A stretch of 64,000 nt of DNA. Source: Streptomyces sp. NBC_01255. GTDB lineage: Bacteria; Actinomycetota; Actinomycetes; Streptomycetales; Streptomycetaceae. Positions 41,636 to 50,234 of the stretch are shown here, piece by piece. The notes under the pieces are model-generated. The model made no database searches and was not told the origin of the DNA. It saw nothing but the letters and a program-made list of their open reading frames with translations. Position numbers and translations under genes: made by a program. Position 1 is the stretch's first letter. Each line of letters opens with the position of its first letter. The stretch covers positions 7,502,001 through 7,566,000 of the forward strand of contig NZ_CP108474.1 in the NCBI RefSeq assembly GCF_036226445.1, given 5' to 3'.

Positions 41636-42706
41636 CTACGCCTCCGTACCACCCCCGACCTGGGCGGATGCCGTCGTCTCCGCCGTCTCGCCGTCGAAGA
41701 GGCGCAGCAGCGACGCGTCCTCCGGAAGCCGGAGCGTGCCGGTGGCGAGTGCCGAGGCGAGGGCGACCGCCCCGGCCAGCGGATCACCCGCGGGCGCCAC
41801 CGCGCGGGCGTGCGGGATCCGCTCCGCGAGCGCGGCCCGCAGAGGTGCGAGGAGGGGGTCGCCCATCTTGAAGAGGCCACCCGTCAGGGCGACCAGGGCC
41901 CCGGAGTCCGCCGGGCACACGGCCTCGGCGGCGTCCGCGACGTGCCCCGCCGCCCGGACCAGGACGTCCGCCGCGACGGGGTCGCCGGAGGTGGCGCAGG
42001 CCGCCACCTCCGGGGCGAAGGAGGCGAGCACGGCAGGCCGGTCGGTACGGGGGTACAGGGCGCCCGGCAGGCCCGCCGCCGGCCCGAACAGCTTCTCGGC
42101 CCGGGCCAGGAGCGCCGCCGAACCGCCGCGCCGCCCGTCGTGGGTGCGCATCGCCGCCTCCAGGCCCGCCCGGCCGATCCAGGCGCCGCTGCCGCAGTCG
42201 CCCAGGAGATGCCCCCAGCCGTCGGCCCGGCGCCAGGCCACCAGATCCGTACCGAGCGCGATCATGCCCGTGCCGCCCGCGACGACCGCGCCGGGCTTCT
42301 GCCCGAGCGCCCCGGCGTACGCGGTGACGGCGTCGGCCGCGAGCGCGAGCCGTCGCACGCCCCACGCCGCGGCGAAGGCGCCGGGCAGCTCCGCCCGCAG
42401 CTCGTCCCCGAGCGTCGCCATCCCGGCGGCGCCCACGGCCACGGCGAGGACCGGCCGGCCGGCGGCGGCCCCCGTCGCGGCGCGCTCCCGCAGTGCCCGG
42501 ACGGCAGGAACGACCTGCTCCAGGAAGTGGGCCGCCGAGATTCCGCCCGGTCCGGTCCGGACCGGTTCCCGTGAGGCGAGGGTGTCGAGGACGGTGCCGT
42601 CCGCCGCCTCGGCCAGGGCGATCCGCAGCCCCGAGCCGCCGGAGTCGACGCCGACGACCAGCCCTTCGGAGGGATCGTCCACGGGGGGTTCGGTCACGGA
42701 AGCCAC
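41636..42706 (-). CDS. N-acetylglucosamine-kinase-like protein (BadF/BadG/BcrA/BcrD ATPase family)
   Basis: A 356-residue ASKHA-fold kinase. The phosphate-1 motif is VVGVDSGGSGLRIAL (about residues 15-29). VAGGTGMIALG and GDCGSGAWIGRAGLEAAMR (about 165-190) match the GlcNAc kinase group, and the adenosine motif GALVALTGGLFKMGDPLL is near the C-terminus. It would phosphorylate GlcNAc or a related aminosugar with ATP in the cytoplasm. GTG 42706 has AGGAC upstream. Monocistronic; no PTS or deacetylase gene nearby. Confidence 0.8.
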   Translation of the reverse strand: MASVTEPPVDDPSEGLVVGVDSGGSGLRIALAEAADGTVLDTLASREPVRTGPGGISAAHFLEQVVPAVRALRERAATGAAAGRPVLAVAVGAAGMATLGDELRAELPGAFAAAWGVRRLALAADAVTAYAGALGQKPGAVVAGGTGMIALGTDLVAWRRADGWGHLLGDCGSGAWIGRAGLEAAMRTHDGRRGGSAALLARAEKLFGPAAGLPGALYPRTDRPAVLASFAPEVAACATSGDPVAADVLVRAAGHVADAAEAVCPADSGALVALTGGLFKMGDPLLAPLRAALAERIPHARAVAPAGDPLAGAVALASALATGTLRLPEDASLLRLFDGETAETTASAQVGGGTEA

Positions 42707-42822
42707 GGTGCACCGTCCTGGCGTGAGGGGGACAAGGGGCGGGCGAGTGGCGGGAGTCTAGGGGGTGTCCTGCGGATCGGGCCGGACCGGGGTGTCACTG
42801 TAGGCCGGTAGAGTGACGGACC

Positions 42823-43500
42823 GTGACAGCGCGACCCTTGAACGAACTGGTGGAGCCCGGCTGGGCGGAGGCCTTGAGCCCCGTCGCGGGCCGTGTGGCG
42901 GAGATGGGCGACTTCCTGCGCGCGGAGATCGCCGCGGGCCGGACGTACCTGCCGTCCGGGGCGAACGTCCTGCGGGCTTTTCAACAGCCCTTCGACGAGG
43001 TGCGGGTACTGATCGTGGGTCAGGATCCCTACCCGACACCGGGGATGGCGATCGGGCTCAGCTTCGCGGTCGCACCCGAGATCCGCTCGCTGCCGGGCAG
43101 CCTGGAGAACATCTACCGCGAGCTGAACACCGACCTCGGTCTGCCCCGGCCGTCGAACGGCGATCTGACCCCGTGGACCCGTCAGGGCGTCCTGCTCCTG
43201 AACAGGGCACTGACCACGGCCCCGCGGAAGCCGGCCGCCCACCGCGGCAAGGGCTGGGAAGAGGTGACGGAGCAGGCCATCCGCGCCCTGGCCGCCCGGG
43301 GCAAGCCCCTGGTGTCCATCCTGTGGGGCAGGGACGCCCGTAACGCCCGGCCGCTCCTCGGGAACCTCCCGGCGATCGAGTCGGCGCACCCGTCCCCGAT
43401 GTCCGCGGACCGCGGCTTCTTCGGTTCCCGCCCCTTCAGCCGCGCCAACGAACTCCTCCTGGACCAGGGCGCCCAGCCCGTGGACTGGCGTCTGCCCTGA
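42823..43500 (+). CDS. ung: Uracil-DNA glycosylase, family 1
   Basis: A 225-residue enzyme that removes uracil from DNA. The water-activating motif is [20 protein letters not shown] (about residues 63-82), with Asp in GQDPYP; the DNA-intercalation loop is [19 protein letters not shown] near the C-terminus. [12 protein letters not shown] is conserved in the middle. Pro replaces the usual His after GQDPY, a change seen in actinobacteria. No ribosome binding site precedes GTG 42823; a TAGAGT -10-like box ends 8 nt before it, so the mRNA may be leaderless. Confidence 0.9.
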   Translation: MTARPLNELVEPGWAEALSPVAGRVAEMGDFLRAEIAAGRTYLPSGANVLRAFQQPFDEVRVLIVGQDPYPTPGMAIGLSFAVAPEIRSLPGSLENIYRELNTDLGLPRPSNGDLTPWTRQGVLLLNRALTTAPRKPAAHRGKGWEEVTEQAIRALAARGKPLVSILWGRDARNARPLLGNLPAIESAHPSPMSADRGFFGSRPFSRANELLLDQGAQPVDWRLP

Positions 43501-43549
43501 TCCCTGATCGCTGATCCCTGATCCGTACGCGGCGAGCGGGCCCAGGCGG

Positions 43550-44632
43550 TCAGATCACCGCGGCCCGCACGCACAGGACGTCCGGAAGGTGCTCCGCGAG
43601 GAGTCGCCAGCTCTCCCCGTCGTCGGCGCTCGCGTACAGCTCGCCGTTGCGGTTGCCGAAGTAGACGCCCGCCGGGTCCGCGTCGTCCGTGCAGAGCGCG
43701 TCCCGCAGCACCGTGCCGTAGTGGTCGCCCTCGGGCAGCCCGCGGGACAGCGGCTCCCAGGTGGCCCCTGCGTCGCTCGTCCGGTAGACCCGGCAGCGGC
43801 GGCCCGCCGGGACGCGGTCCGAGTCCGCCGTGATGGGGAAGACGTAGGCGGTGTCCGGGCGGTGCGGGTGGGCGGCGACCGCGAAGCCGAAGTCGGAGGG
43901 GAGCCCGGCGCCGATGTCGGACCAGCTGCCGCCCGCGTCGTCGCTGCGGAACACGCCCCAGTGGTTCTGCAGGTACAGCCGGTCCTTGTCGCCCGCGTCC
44001 TGGGCGATCTTGTGCACGCACTGCCCGAACTCCGGGTCCGGGTCGGGCAGGAAGACCGCGGACACCCCGTGGTTGGACGGCTCCCACGCGGCCCCGCCGT
44101 CACGGGAGCGGAACACCCCCGCGGTCGACACCGCGACGGTCAGCGCGTCCGGGTCGCGAGGGTCGGTGACGACGGTGTGCACGGCTTCGCCGCCTCCGCC
44201 GGGCACCCAGCGCGAGCGGGTCGGATGCTCCCAGAGCGGACGGACGAGGTCGAAGGACTCCCCGCCGTCCGCGGAGCGGAACAGCGCCGCCGGTTCCGTC
44301 CCCGCGTACACGACGTCGGGGGAGTGCTCGGGCGCCGGGTGCAGCTGCCAGACGCGCTCCAGCGAGGCCCCGGTGTCCTCGGGGAACTTCACCGCCGGCC
44401 GTGCCGGCTCGGTCCAGCTCTTGCCGAGGTCGTCGGAGTGGAAGACGGACGGTCCCCAGTGGGCGCTGTCGCCGCCCACGAGCAGGCGCGGGGCGGGCCG
44501 CCGGGTGTCGATCGCGACCGAGTAGACGGCCTGCGCCGGGAACGCCGGATCGTCGAACTCCCATCGGCCGTCGTGCCGGTGGCCGATGAAGAGCCCCTTG
44601 CGGGTGCCTACGGTGAGGAGTACGTCAGGCAT
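43550..44632 (-). CDS. BNR/Asp-box repeat propeller protein (sialidase-like fold)
   Basis: A 360-residue beta-propeller with six Asp-box repeats: SDDLGKSW, SADGGESF, SRDGGAAW, SDDAGGSW, TSDAGATW and SADDGESW. It starts VLLTVGTRKGLFIG and has no signal peptide, unlike true sialidases, and I see no Arg triad. It belongs to the cytoplasmic exo-alpha-sialidase-like or YCF48-like proteins of unknown activity. ATG 44632 follows GGAGG 9 nt upstream. Convergent with ung, 49 bp apart. Confidence 0.78.
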   Translation of the reverse strand: MPDVLLTVGTRKGLFIGHRHDGRWEFDDPAFPAQAVYSVAIDTRRPAPRLLVGGDSAHWGPSVFHSDDLGKSWTEPARPAVKFPEDTGASLERVWQLHPAPEHSPDVVYAGTEPAALFRSADGGESFDLVRPLWEHPTRSRWVPGGGGEAVHTVVTDPRDPDALTVAVSTAGVFRSRDGGAAWEPSNHGVSAVFLPDPDPEFGQCVHKIAQDAGDKDRLYLQNHWGVFRSDDAGGSWSDIGAGLPSDFGFAVAAHPHRPDTAYVFPITADSDRVPAGRRCRVYRTSDAGATWEPLSRGLPEGDHYGTVLRDALCTDDADPAGVYFGNRNGELYASADDGESWRLLAEHLPDVLCVRAAVI

Positions 44633-44767
44633 GACTGCTACCTCCAGGACGCCGTTGTCGCGGATACGGGCCAGTCTGCACCCGGCCACTGACAACGGCC
44701 CCCGGACACACCCGCGCCCCCCCGGGAGACCCTCTCCGCAGGTCGCCCGAGGTCGGCTCGGATCTGC

Positions 44768-45850
44768 TCAGATCGCCCAGGCGTACGGCGCCGGGGCCTG
44801 GATCTCCGCGCCGAGTTCGCGGGCCGCGCGGCGGGCCCAGGAGGCGTCGCGGAGCAGCTCGCGGCCGAGGAGGATCGCGTCGGCCTCGCCGTTGGCGAGG
44901 ATCTTCTCGGCCTGGTCGCTCTCGGTGATCAGACCGACGGCGGCCACCGGAAGTCCGGTCTCCGCCTTGACGCGGGCGGCGAACGGCACCTGGTAGCCCG
45001 GCCCCACGGGGATCCGCGCAGGACCGCCGTTGCCGCCGCTGGAGACGTCGAGGAGGTCGACGCCGTGCTCGCGCAGCAGCGCGGCGAACCGTACGGTCTC
45101 GTCGACCGTCCAGCCCTGCTCCTCCAGCCAGTCGGTGGCGGAGATCCGGAAGAAGACGGGCAGTTCCTCGGGCCACACGGCCCGCACCGCGTCGACGACC
45201 TCCAGGGCGAGCCGGGTCCGGTTCTCGAAGGAACCGCCGTACTCGTCCGTGCGGTGGTTGCTGTGCGGGGAGAGGAACTCGCCGATGAGGTAGCCGTGGG
45301 CGCCGTGCACCTCGACGACCTCGAAGCCGGCGTCCAGCGCGCGGCGGGCCGCGTCCGCGAACTGCCCGGTGATCTCCCGGATGCGCTCCACGGTCAGCTC
45401 GGTCGGCACCGGGTAGCCCTCGGCGTACTCGACCGGGCTGGGGCCGACGGGCTGCCAGCCCGGATCGCCCGGCTCGACGGGGCCGCGGCCCTCCCACGGG
45501 GGCTTGGTCGAGGCCTTGCGCCCGGCGTGACCGATCTGGATGCCGGGCACGGTGCCGTGCTCCTTGAGGAAGCCCGCGATCCGGCGCAGACCCTCCGTCT
45601 GGGTGTCGTTCCACAGACCGAGGTCGGCCGGGCTGATCCGGCCCTCGGGGGCGACGGCGGTCGCCTCGACGAGGATGAGCCCGGCGCCGCCGGTGGCCCG
45701 GGAGGCGTAGTGGGCGAAGTGCCAGTCGCCGGCCACACCCGCGTTCGGCCCGGTCATCTCGGCCGAGTACTGGCACATGGGCGCCATCCAGACCCGGTTG
45801 GGCACGGTCAGCGAACGCAGGGTGTAGGGCTGGAACAGGGCGACGCTCAT
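44768..45850 (-). CDS. Old Yellow Enzyme-family NADH:flavin oxidoreductase (YqjM-like)
   Basis: A 360-residue FMN-binding TIM barrel. The flavin motif near the start is NRVWMAPMCQYSAEMTG with the Cys typical of the YqjM subgroup. IQIGHAGRKAS, VEVHGAHGYLIGEFLSPHSNHRTDEYGGSFENRTRL (in parts, about 175-210) and LLGRELLRD near the end are conserved. It reduces activated C=C bonds of electrophiles with NAD(P)H. ATG 45850 has GGAG 6 nt upstream. Divergent from an ArsR-type gene, sharing a compact promoter region with operators. Confidence 0.9.
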   Translation of the reverse strand: MSVALFQPYTLRSLTVPNRVWMAPMCQYSAEMTGPNAGVAGDWHFAHYASRATGGAGLILVEATAVAPEGRISPADLGLWNDTQTEGLRRIAGFLKEHGTVPGIQIGHAGRKASTKPPWEGRGPVEPGDPGWQPVGPSPVEYAEGYPVPTELTVERIREITGQFADAARRALDAGFEVVEVHGAHGYLIGEFLSPHSNHRTDEYGGSFENRTRLALEVVDAVRAVWPEELPVFFRISATDWLEEQGWTVDETVRFAALLREHGVDLLDVSSGGNGGPARIPVGPGYQVPFAARVKAETGLPVAAVGLITESDQAEKILANGEADAILLGRELLRDASWARRAARELGAEIQAPAPYAWAI

Positions 45851-45884
45851 GACGGACTCCGTTTCGGGGGCCTCGAAGGACGCT

Positions 45885-45940
45885 CGTACGATACTCATCG
45901 TAGTACGGCACCTGTCAAACTACGAGAGGTCTCGTACAAT
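45885..45940. promoter_or_regulatory. Overlapping divergent promoters with two operator palindromes
   Basis: For the rightward ArsR gene: -35 CTGTCA (45912-45917), 17-bp spacer, -10 TACAAT (45935-45940). For the leftward OYE gene: -35 TTGACA (complement of 45913-45918) and -10 TATCGT (complement of 45888-45893), spacer 19. The two -35 boxes overlap almost entirely. TACGAGA-GG-TCTCGTA (45921-45936) fills the rightward spacer, and an imperfect repeat (45885-45907) covers the leftward -10. Confidence 0.75.
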
Positions 45941-45971
45941 GAGGTCACCCGGATGAAGTGGAGCCGCCGTC

Positions 45972-46331
45972 ATGACGATCGCCACCAGCCCCCGCGCGCT
46001 CGAGCACCCCACGCGGGACCAGATCGGCCTCGAAGGGGTGCTCCACGCGCTCTCGGACGCCGTGCGGCTGCGCATCGTCCGGGATCTGGCGCGCGAGGGC
46101 GATGCCCTGAGCTGCTCGTACTTCGACCTCCCGGTCACCAAGTCCACGACGACGCACCACTTCCGCGTCCTGCGTGAGAGCGGCGTCATCCAGCAGATGT
46201 ACCGGGGCACGGCCAAGCTCAACGCCCTGCGCAAGGACGACCTGGACGCCCTCTTCCCCGGCCTCCTGGACACCGTCCTGACGGCGGCCGAGGCGCAGGC
46301 CGGCCGCCAGGGCGGTGCCGAAGGGGCGTGA
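45972..46331 (+). CDS. ArsR-type helix-turn-helix regulator
   Basis: A 119-residue winged-helix protein: LHALSDAVRLRIVRDLA, then STTTHHFRVLRESGVIQQMYRG as recognition helix and wing. One Cys (LSCSYFDLPVTKS, about residue 48) precedes the recognition helix; this group senses electrophiles or oxidants rather than metals in some cases. It probably represses itself and the divergent OYE gene by binding the palindromes between them. ATG 45972 has GGAG about 10 nt upstream. Confidence 0.87.
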   Translation: MTIATSPRALEHPTRDQIGLEGVLHALSDAVRLRIVRDLAREGDALSCSYFDLPVTKSTTTHHFRVLRESGVIQQMYRGTAKLNALRKDDLDALFPGLLDTVLTAAEAQAGRQGGAEGA

Positions 46332-46363
46332 CCGGCGTGACCCGGTGACCGCCTGCGGGGTCC

Positions 46364-47014
46364 CTACAGCGACCGCATGCGGTTGATCTCCGAGGTCTGC
46401 TGGGCGATCACGTCGTTGGCCATCTCCTCCACCAGGACGTTGTTGCCCTCGCTCAGCACCTCGGCCGCCATCGTCACGGCCCCGTCGTGGTGCGTGATCA
46501 TGAGCTTCAGGAACAGCTCGTCGAAGGCCTCGCCCTTCGCTGCCTTCAGCTCCTTCAGCTGGGCCTCGGTCGCCATGCCCGGCATCGAGTGATGGTCGTG
46601 GCCGCTCTGTTCGCGCGGCCCGCCGTTGTTCTTCAGCCAGCCCTCCATCGCGGCGATCTCCGGGAGCTGTGCGGCCGCGATCCGCTCGGCCACCTTCTTG
46701 ACCTGCGCGGATCCCGCCCGCTGCGGGGCGAGTTCCGTCATGGTCAGTGCCTGGCGGTGGTGGACGATCATCATCTGCGCGTACCGGAAGTCGGCGCCGT
46801 TCGGGCGCTCGTCGGGGAGGAGGCGGGCGGCCTCCTCGGGCGATATCCGTTTGGCCGGCTCGCCGGGCTTCCCCGGCGCCACCACCGAGCCTCCGGCCGA
46901 GGCCTCGGCCCGCGGCGCGTCCGTGCCGGCCCCCGACTCGCAGGCTCCCAGGGAGAGTACGGCGACGGCGGACAGGGCCACGGCGACGACGGCACGCTGA
47001 CGGCGGATCAACAA
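46364..47014 (-). CDS. DUF305 lipoprotein
   Basis: A 216-residue protein with signal peptide and lipobox (LSLGAC, Cys25). The DUF305 four-helix fold carries His/Met-rich motifs DFRYAQMMIVHHRQALTMTE, SGHDHHSMPGM and FLKLMITHHDGAVTMA, which suggest metal (perhaps copper) binding on the outer membrane face. Two successive TTG codons start the frame; TTG 47014 is chosen, with GGAGG 5 nt upstream. Divergent from the LVIVD-repeat gene. Function not established. Confidence 0.85.
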   Translation of the reverse strand: MLIRRQRAVVAVALSAVAVLSLGACESGAGTDAPRAEASAGGSVVAPGKPGEPAKRISPEEAARLLPDERPNGADFRYAQMMIVHHRQALTMTELAPQRAGSAQVKKVAERIAAAQLPEIAAMEGWLKNNGGPREQSGHDHHSMPGMATEAQLKELKAAKGEAFDELFLKLMITHHDGAVTMAAEVLSEGNNVLVEEMANDVIAQQTSEINRMRSL

Positions 47015-47112
47015 CGCGACCTCCAGATGTTCTTGCGGGGACAGTGACCGTTCCTAGCACTTTTCTCGGGGGGATCGATCAAAATCCTTCATTACGTCTG
47101 TGTTGCCATCTG

Positions 47113-47175
47113 TTGAGATGCGCACGCCAAGGACCATACTGCCGGGGTCCAGCATCCGTTCAAAGCTGAACGGAT
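47113..47175 (+). promoter_or_regulatory. Promoter and leader palindrome of the LVIVD-repeat gene
   Basis: TTGAGA (47113-47118) and CATACT (47135-47140) with a 16-bp spacer form a plausible promoter. ATCCGTTCA-AAGC-TGAACGGAT (47154-47175) is a perfect 9-bp inverted repeat just after the expected transcription start and 15 bp before the GTG start. It can be an operator or a leader hairpin. Confidence 0.6.
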
Positions 47176-47190
47176 ACCAGTGAGGACGGA

Positions 47191-48717
47191 GTGACTGCGT
47201 TGCGAATACCGCGTACACCGCGTAGCCCGCGTGCACGGATCAGACGCCTGGGCGTGGCGACCGCCGCGGCCGGCCTGCTGGCCACGATGCTGGCGGCCGG
47301 ACCCTCGGTCGCCACTCCCGACCCCGGAGACGCCCTGACCCAGGGCACGGTCTCCGCGGCGCAGGCGGCCGAAGCACGTTCCGCCATCCAGAGCGGTGAG
47401 ATCCCCGGCGTGGACGAGATCGTCCACAGCAAGAACATCGAGCACCTCGTCAACATCCCCAAGGACGCGCTCCCGGGGACCAACTCGGACCTCGCCTTCC
47501 AGGGCAAGTACGCCTTCGCGGGCAACTACGACGGCTTCCGGATCTTCGACATCAGCAACCCGAAGGCCCCGAAGACCGTCGCCCAGGTCCTCTGCCCCGG
47601 CTCCCAGAACGACATCTCCGTCTCCGGGAACCTCGTCTTCCTCTCCACCGACTCCTCCCGAAGCGACAACTCGTGCACCAGCACGTCGCAGCCCGCCTCG
47701 GTGAAGGAATCCTGGGAGGGCATGAAGATCTTCGACATCAGCGACATCAGGAACCCGAAGTACGTCGCCGCCGTCGAGACCGCCTGTGGCTCGCACACCC
47801 ACACGCTCCTGCCCAAGGGCAAGAACGTGTACGTGTACGTCTCCTCCTACTCGCCCAACGCCGCCTTCCCGGACTGCCAGCCTCCGCACGACGGCATCTC
47901 GGTCATCAAGGTGCCCCGCAAGGCGCCCGAGAAGGCCGCGATCGTCAGCTTCCCCGTCCTCTTCCCGGGCGAGGGCCCGGACGGCGGCGGCAACCCGGGC
48001 GGTCCCACCAACCCGGGCGTCTCCAAGACCACCGGCTGCCACGACATCACCGTGCTGCCGGAGAAGGACCTCGCCGCCGGCGCCTGCATGGGTGACGGCA
48101 TCCTCTTCGACATCGAGGACCCCGAGCACCCGAGGGTGATCGACCAGGTCCAGGACAACGTCAACTTCGCCTTCTGGCACTCGGCGACCTTCAACCAGAA
48201 GGCCAACAAGGTCGTCTTCACCGACGAGCTCGGCGGTGGCGGCGGCGCCACCTGCAACGCCGTGGTGGGCCCGAACCGGGGCGCCGACGGCATCTACGAC
48301 ATCGTCGGCAAGGGCGACAAGCGCAAGCTCGTCTTCCGCAGCTACTTCAAGATCCCGCGCCACCAGGCCGACACCGAGAACTGCGTCGCCCACAACGGCT
48401 CGCTCATCCCGGTCAAGGGCAAGGACCTGATGGTCCAGGCCTGGTACCAGGGCGGCGTCTCCGTCTGGGACTTCACCGACTCCGCCCACCCGAAGGAGAT
48501 CGGCTACTTCGAGCGCGGCCCGCTGTCCGCCACCACGATCTCCACGGGCGGTTCGTGGTCCGCGTACTACTACAACGGCTACATCTACTCGAACGACATG
48601 GCCAAGGGCTTCGACGTCCTGAAGCTCTCCGACCGCCGCACCGACCCCGCGAAGCGGATCCGGATGGACGAGCTCAACGTCCAGACGCAGCCGGACTACT
48701 TCGACTTCGACGACTGA
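47191..48717 (+). CDS. Secreted LVIVD-repeat beta-propeller protein
   Basis: A 508-residue protein. A signal peptide (basic start, hydrophobic core GVATAAAGLLATMLAAGPSV, cleavage near Ala41) is followed by repeated LVIVD-type blades: YAFAGNYDGFRIFDISNPKAP, GMKIFDISDIRNPKYVAAVE, GDGILFDIEDPEHPRVIDQV and VSVWDFTDSAHPKEIGYFERG. Several Cys and conserved His (CGSHTHTLLP, GCHDITVLP, CVAHNGSLIP) may bind metal or form disulphides. It is expected outside the cell; no activity is established. Divergent from DUF305. The end overlaps the convergent TetR gene by 22 bp. Confidence 0.85.
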   Translation: MTALRIPRTPRSPRARIRRLGVATAAAGLLATMLAAGPSVATPDPGDALTQGTVSAAQAAEARSAIQSGEIPGVDEIVHSKNIEHLVNIPKDALPGTNSDLAFQGKYAFAGNYDGFRIFDISNPKAPKTVAQVLCPGSQNDISVSGNLVFLSTDSSRSDNSCTSTSQPASVKESWEGMKIFDISDIRNPKYVAAVETACGSHTHTLLPKGKNVYVYVSSYSPNAAFPDCQPPHDGISVIKVPRKAPEKAAIVSFPVLFPGEGPDGGGNPGGPTNPGVSKTTGCHDITVLPEKDLAAGACMGDGILFDIEDPEHPRVIDQVQDNVNFAFWHSATFNQKANKVVFTDELGGGGGATCNAVVGPNRGADGIYDIVGKGDKRKLVFRSYFKIPRHQADTENCVAHNGSLIPVKGKDLMVQAWYQGGVSVWDFTDSAHPKEIGYFERGPLSATTISTGGSWSAYYYNGYIYSNDMAKGFDVLKLSDRRTDPAKRIRMDELNVQTQPDYFDFDD

Positions 48718-49358
48718 GTCGAGGCCTGATCGAGGTGCACCACCGGCGCGCCGTCGGGCGGACCCCCGCCCGGCGGCGCGCCCTGCTCCCAGCCGAGCCC
48801 GTACCGCTGGAAGAGCTCCCACCGCAGCCGCGCCATGGGCATCGGGGCGCCCGGCAGCAGGACCGCCACCACCGCGCCCATCAACAGGGCGCGCAGCAGC
48901 GGATAGTCGGTGTCCACATCCTGCGAGCCGTACCGGGTGACCGTGTCCCGCAGCAGGAACGCGAGGCGCTGCTGCTCCTCGCACTGCACGAAGCCCTCGG
49001 CCTGGAGGATGCCCGCCATGTGGGTCCGCATCAGGGTGGGCCGGTCCACCGCGAGGCCCAGGACCGCGTCGATCGCCCGGGCCATCCGCTCCCGGCCGTC
49101 CTCCGTGCGCGGCTCGCGCTCCAGCGCCTCCTCCAGCGTCAGGTGCATCAGCCGGTGCACCGCCGCCTGCAGAAGCTGCCGCTTCCCCGGGAAGTAGTAC
49201 GAGATGAGTCCGCGCGCCGTACCGGCCCGCTCCGCGATGTCGCCGAGCGTGGTCGCCTCGTAGCCACGCGTCGACACCAGTTCCACGGTGGCCCGCAGAA
49301 TCCGCTCACGTGAGCGGCGCCTGAGCTCTTCATTGACCGATGGGCTACGCGGGGACAT
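48696..49358 (-). CDS. TetR-family regulator
   Basis: A 220-residue protein. The TetR helix-turn-helix lies at about residues 12-58 (RERILRATVELVSTRGYEATTLGDIAERAG, in parts, then LISYYFPGKRQLLQAAV). The ligand domain is about 150 residues of helices, ending in an acidic/Ser-rich tail that overlaps the LVIVD-repeat gene on the other strand. GGAG lies 7 nt before ATG 49358. A TATATT -10 on the minus strand is at about 49391-49396. The target is unknown. Confidence 0.87.
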   Translation of the reverse strand: MSPRSPSVNEELRRRSRERILRATVELVSTRGYEATTLGDIAERAGTARGLISYYFPGKRQLLQAAVHRLMHLTLEEALEREPRTEDGRERMARAIDAVLGLAVDRPTLMRTHMAGILQAEGFVQCEEQQRLAFLLRDTVTRYGSQDVDTDYPLLRALLMGAVVAVLLPGAPMPMARLRWELFQRYGLGWEQGAPPGGGPPDGAPVVHLDQASTQSSKSK

Positions 49359-49487
49359 GCTTGGCTCCTGCGTTGACTGGCTGCCGGCCAATATACTCAG
49401 CGCATCCCGTCGCCGCGCCCCCGTGGCAGGCCGACGGGGAGGCCGTCTGTTCTGGGCGACACGGGGGATCGTCCAGAACAGGCGGCT

Positions 49488-50120
49488 TCATCGCGTTTCT
49501 CCCATTGTCCTCCTGCGGTACGTGAGGACGGCCACGGCCACGCAGCACCAGCCGAGCAGCCAGCCGCCGAGCACGTCCGAGGTCCAGTGGACGCCCAGGT
49601 AGATCCGCGTCCAGCCGACCCCGAGCACCGACACGACCGCGACGCTCGCGAGGACGCTCCAGCCGCGCCACTCCGTCCGCCAGTGCAGCGCGAGCACCCA
49701 CAGGAGCACGCCGCAGGTCACCATCGCCGTCATCGCGTGCCCGGACGGGAAGGCCGCGTACCGCGCCGAGTCGACCGGGTCGGGCCACGCGGGCCGGTCC
49801 CGCCCCACCAGGTACTTCAGGCCCTGCTGAAGGCCCACCGCGACGAGGCTCGTGCCGGCCACCCACAGGGCGAGGATCCGCTCCCGCCGCCACCACAGCA
49901 TCACCACCGCGATCGCGGCCAGGGCGCGCATCGTCCAGGGGTCCCATACCCAGTCGCTGAGGAAGCGGTTGAGGCCGGTGACGCCTGGGCGGGCGACGGC
50001 GTCGCGGTGCAACTCCTCGGCGACCGACCGGTCGAAGGAGAGCAGGGGGGACCACCCGGCGGCGACGAGCACGAGCAGGAGGACGAACAGGACTCCGGAG
50101 ACCACGGCGGAGGAGCGCAT
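49488..50120 (-). CDS. PAP2-family membrane phosphatase
   Basis: A 210-residue protein with about five or six membrane helices and all three PAP2 motifs: KYLVGRDRP (about 105-113), PSGHA (about 129-133) and RIYLGVHWTSDVLGG (about 178-192). It removes phosphate from lipid phosphates such as phosphatidate or undecaprenyl pyrophosphate at the outer face of the membrane. The substrate is not determined by sequence. ATG 50120 begins a signal-anchor helix. Monocistronic. Confidence 0.88.
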   Translation of the reverse strand: MRSSAVVSGVLFVLLLVLVAAGWSPLLSFDRSVAEELHRDAVARPGVTGLNRFLSDWVWDPWTMRALAAIAVVMLWWRRERILALWVAGTSLVAVGLQQGLKYLVGRDRPAWPDPVDSARYAAFPSGHAMTAMVTCGVLLWVLALHWRTEWRGWSVLASVAVVSVLGVGWTRIYLGVHWTSDVLGGWLLGWCCVAVAVLTYRRRTMGETR

Positions 50121-50234
50121 GCGCCGATCCTGCCCGACGCCCCGCCCCGGGCATCGAACCGCCCCGCCCTGGGCGGTGTTCCGCCCCGCCGCAGGCGGTG
50201 ATCTTCCCCACCCTCCGTGTGCGATCCGCCCCCG

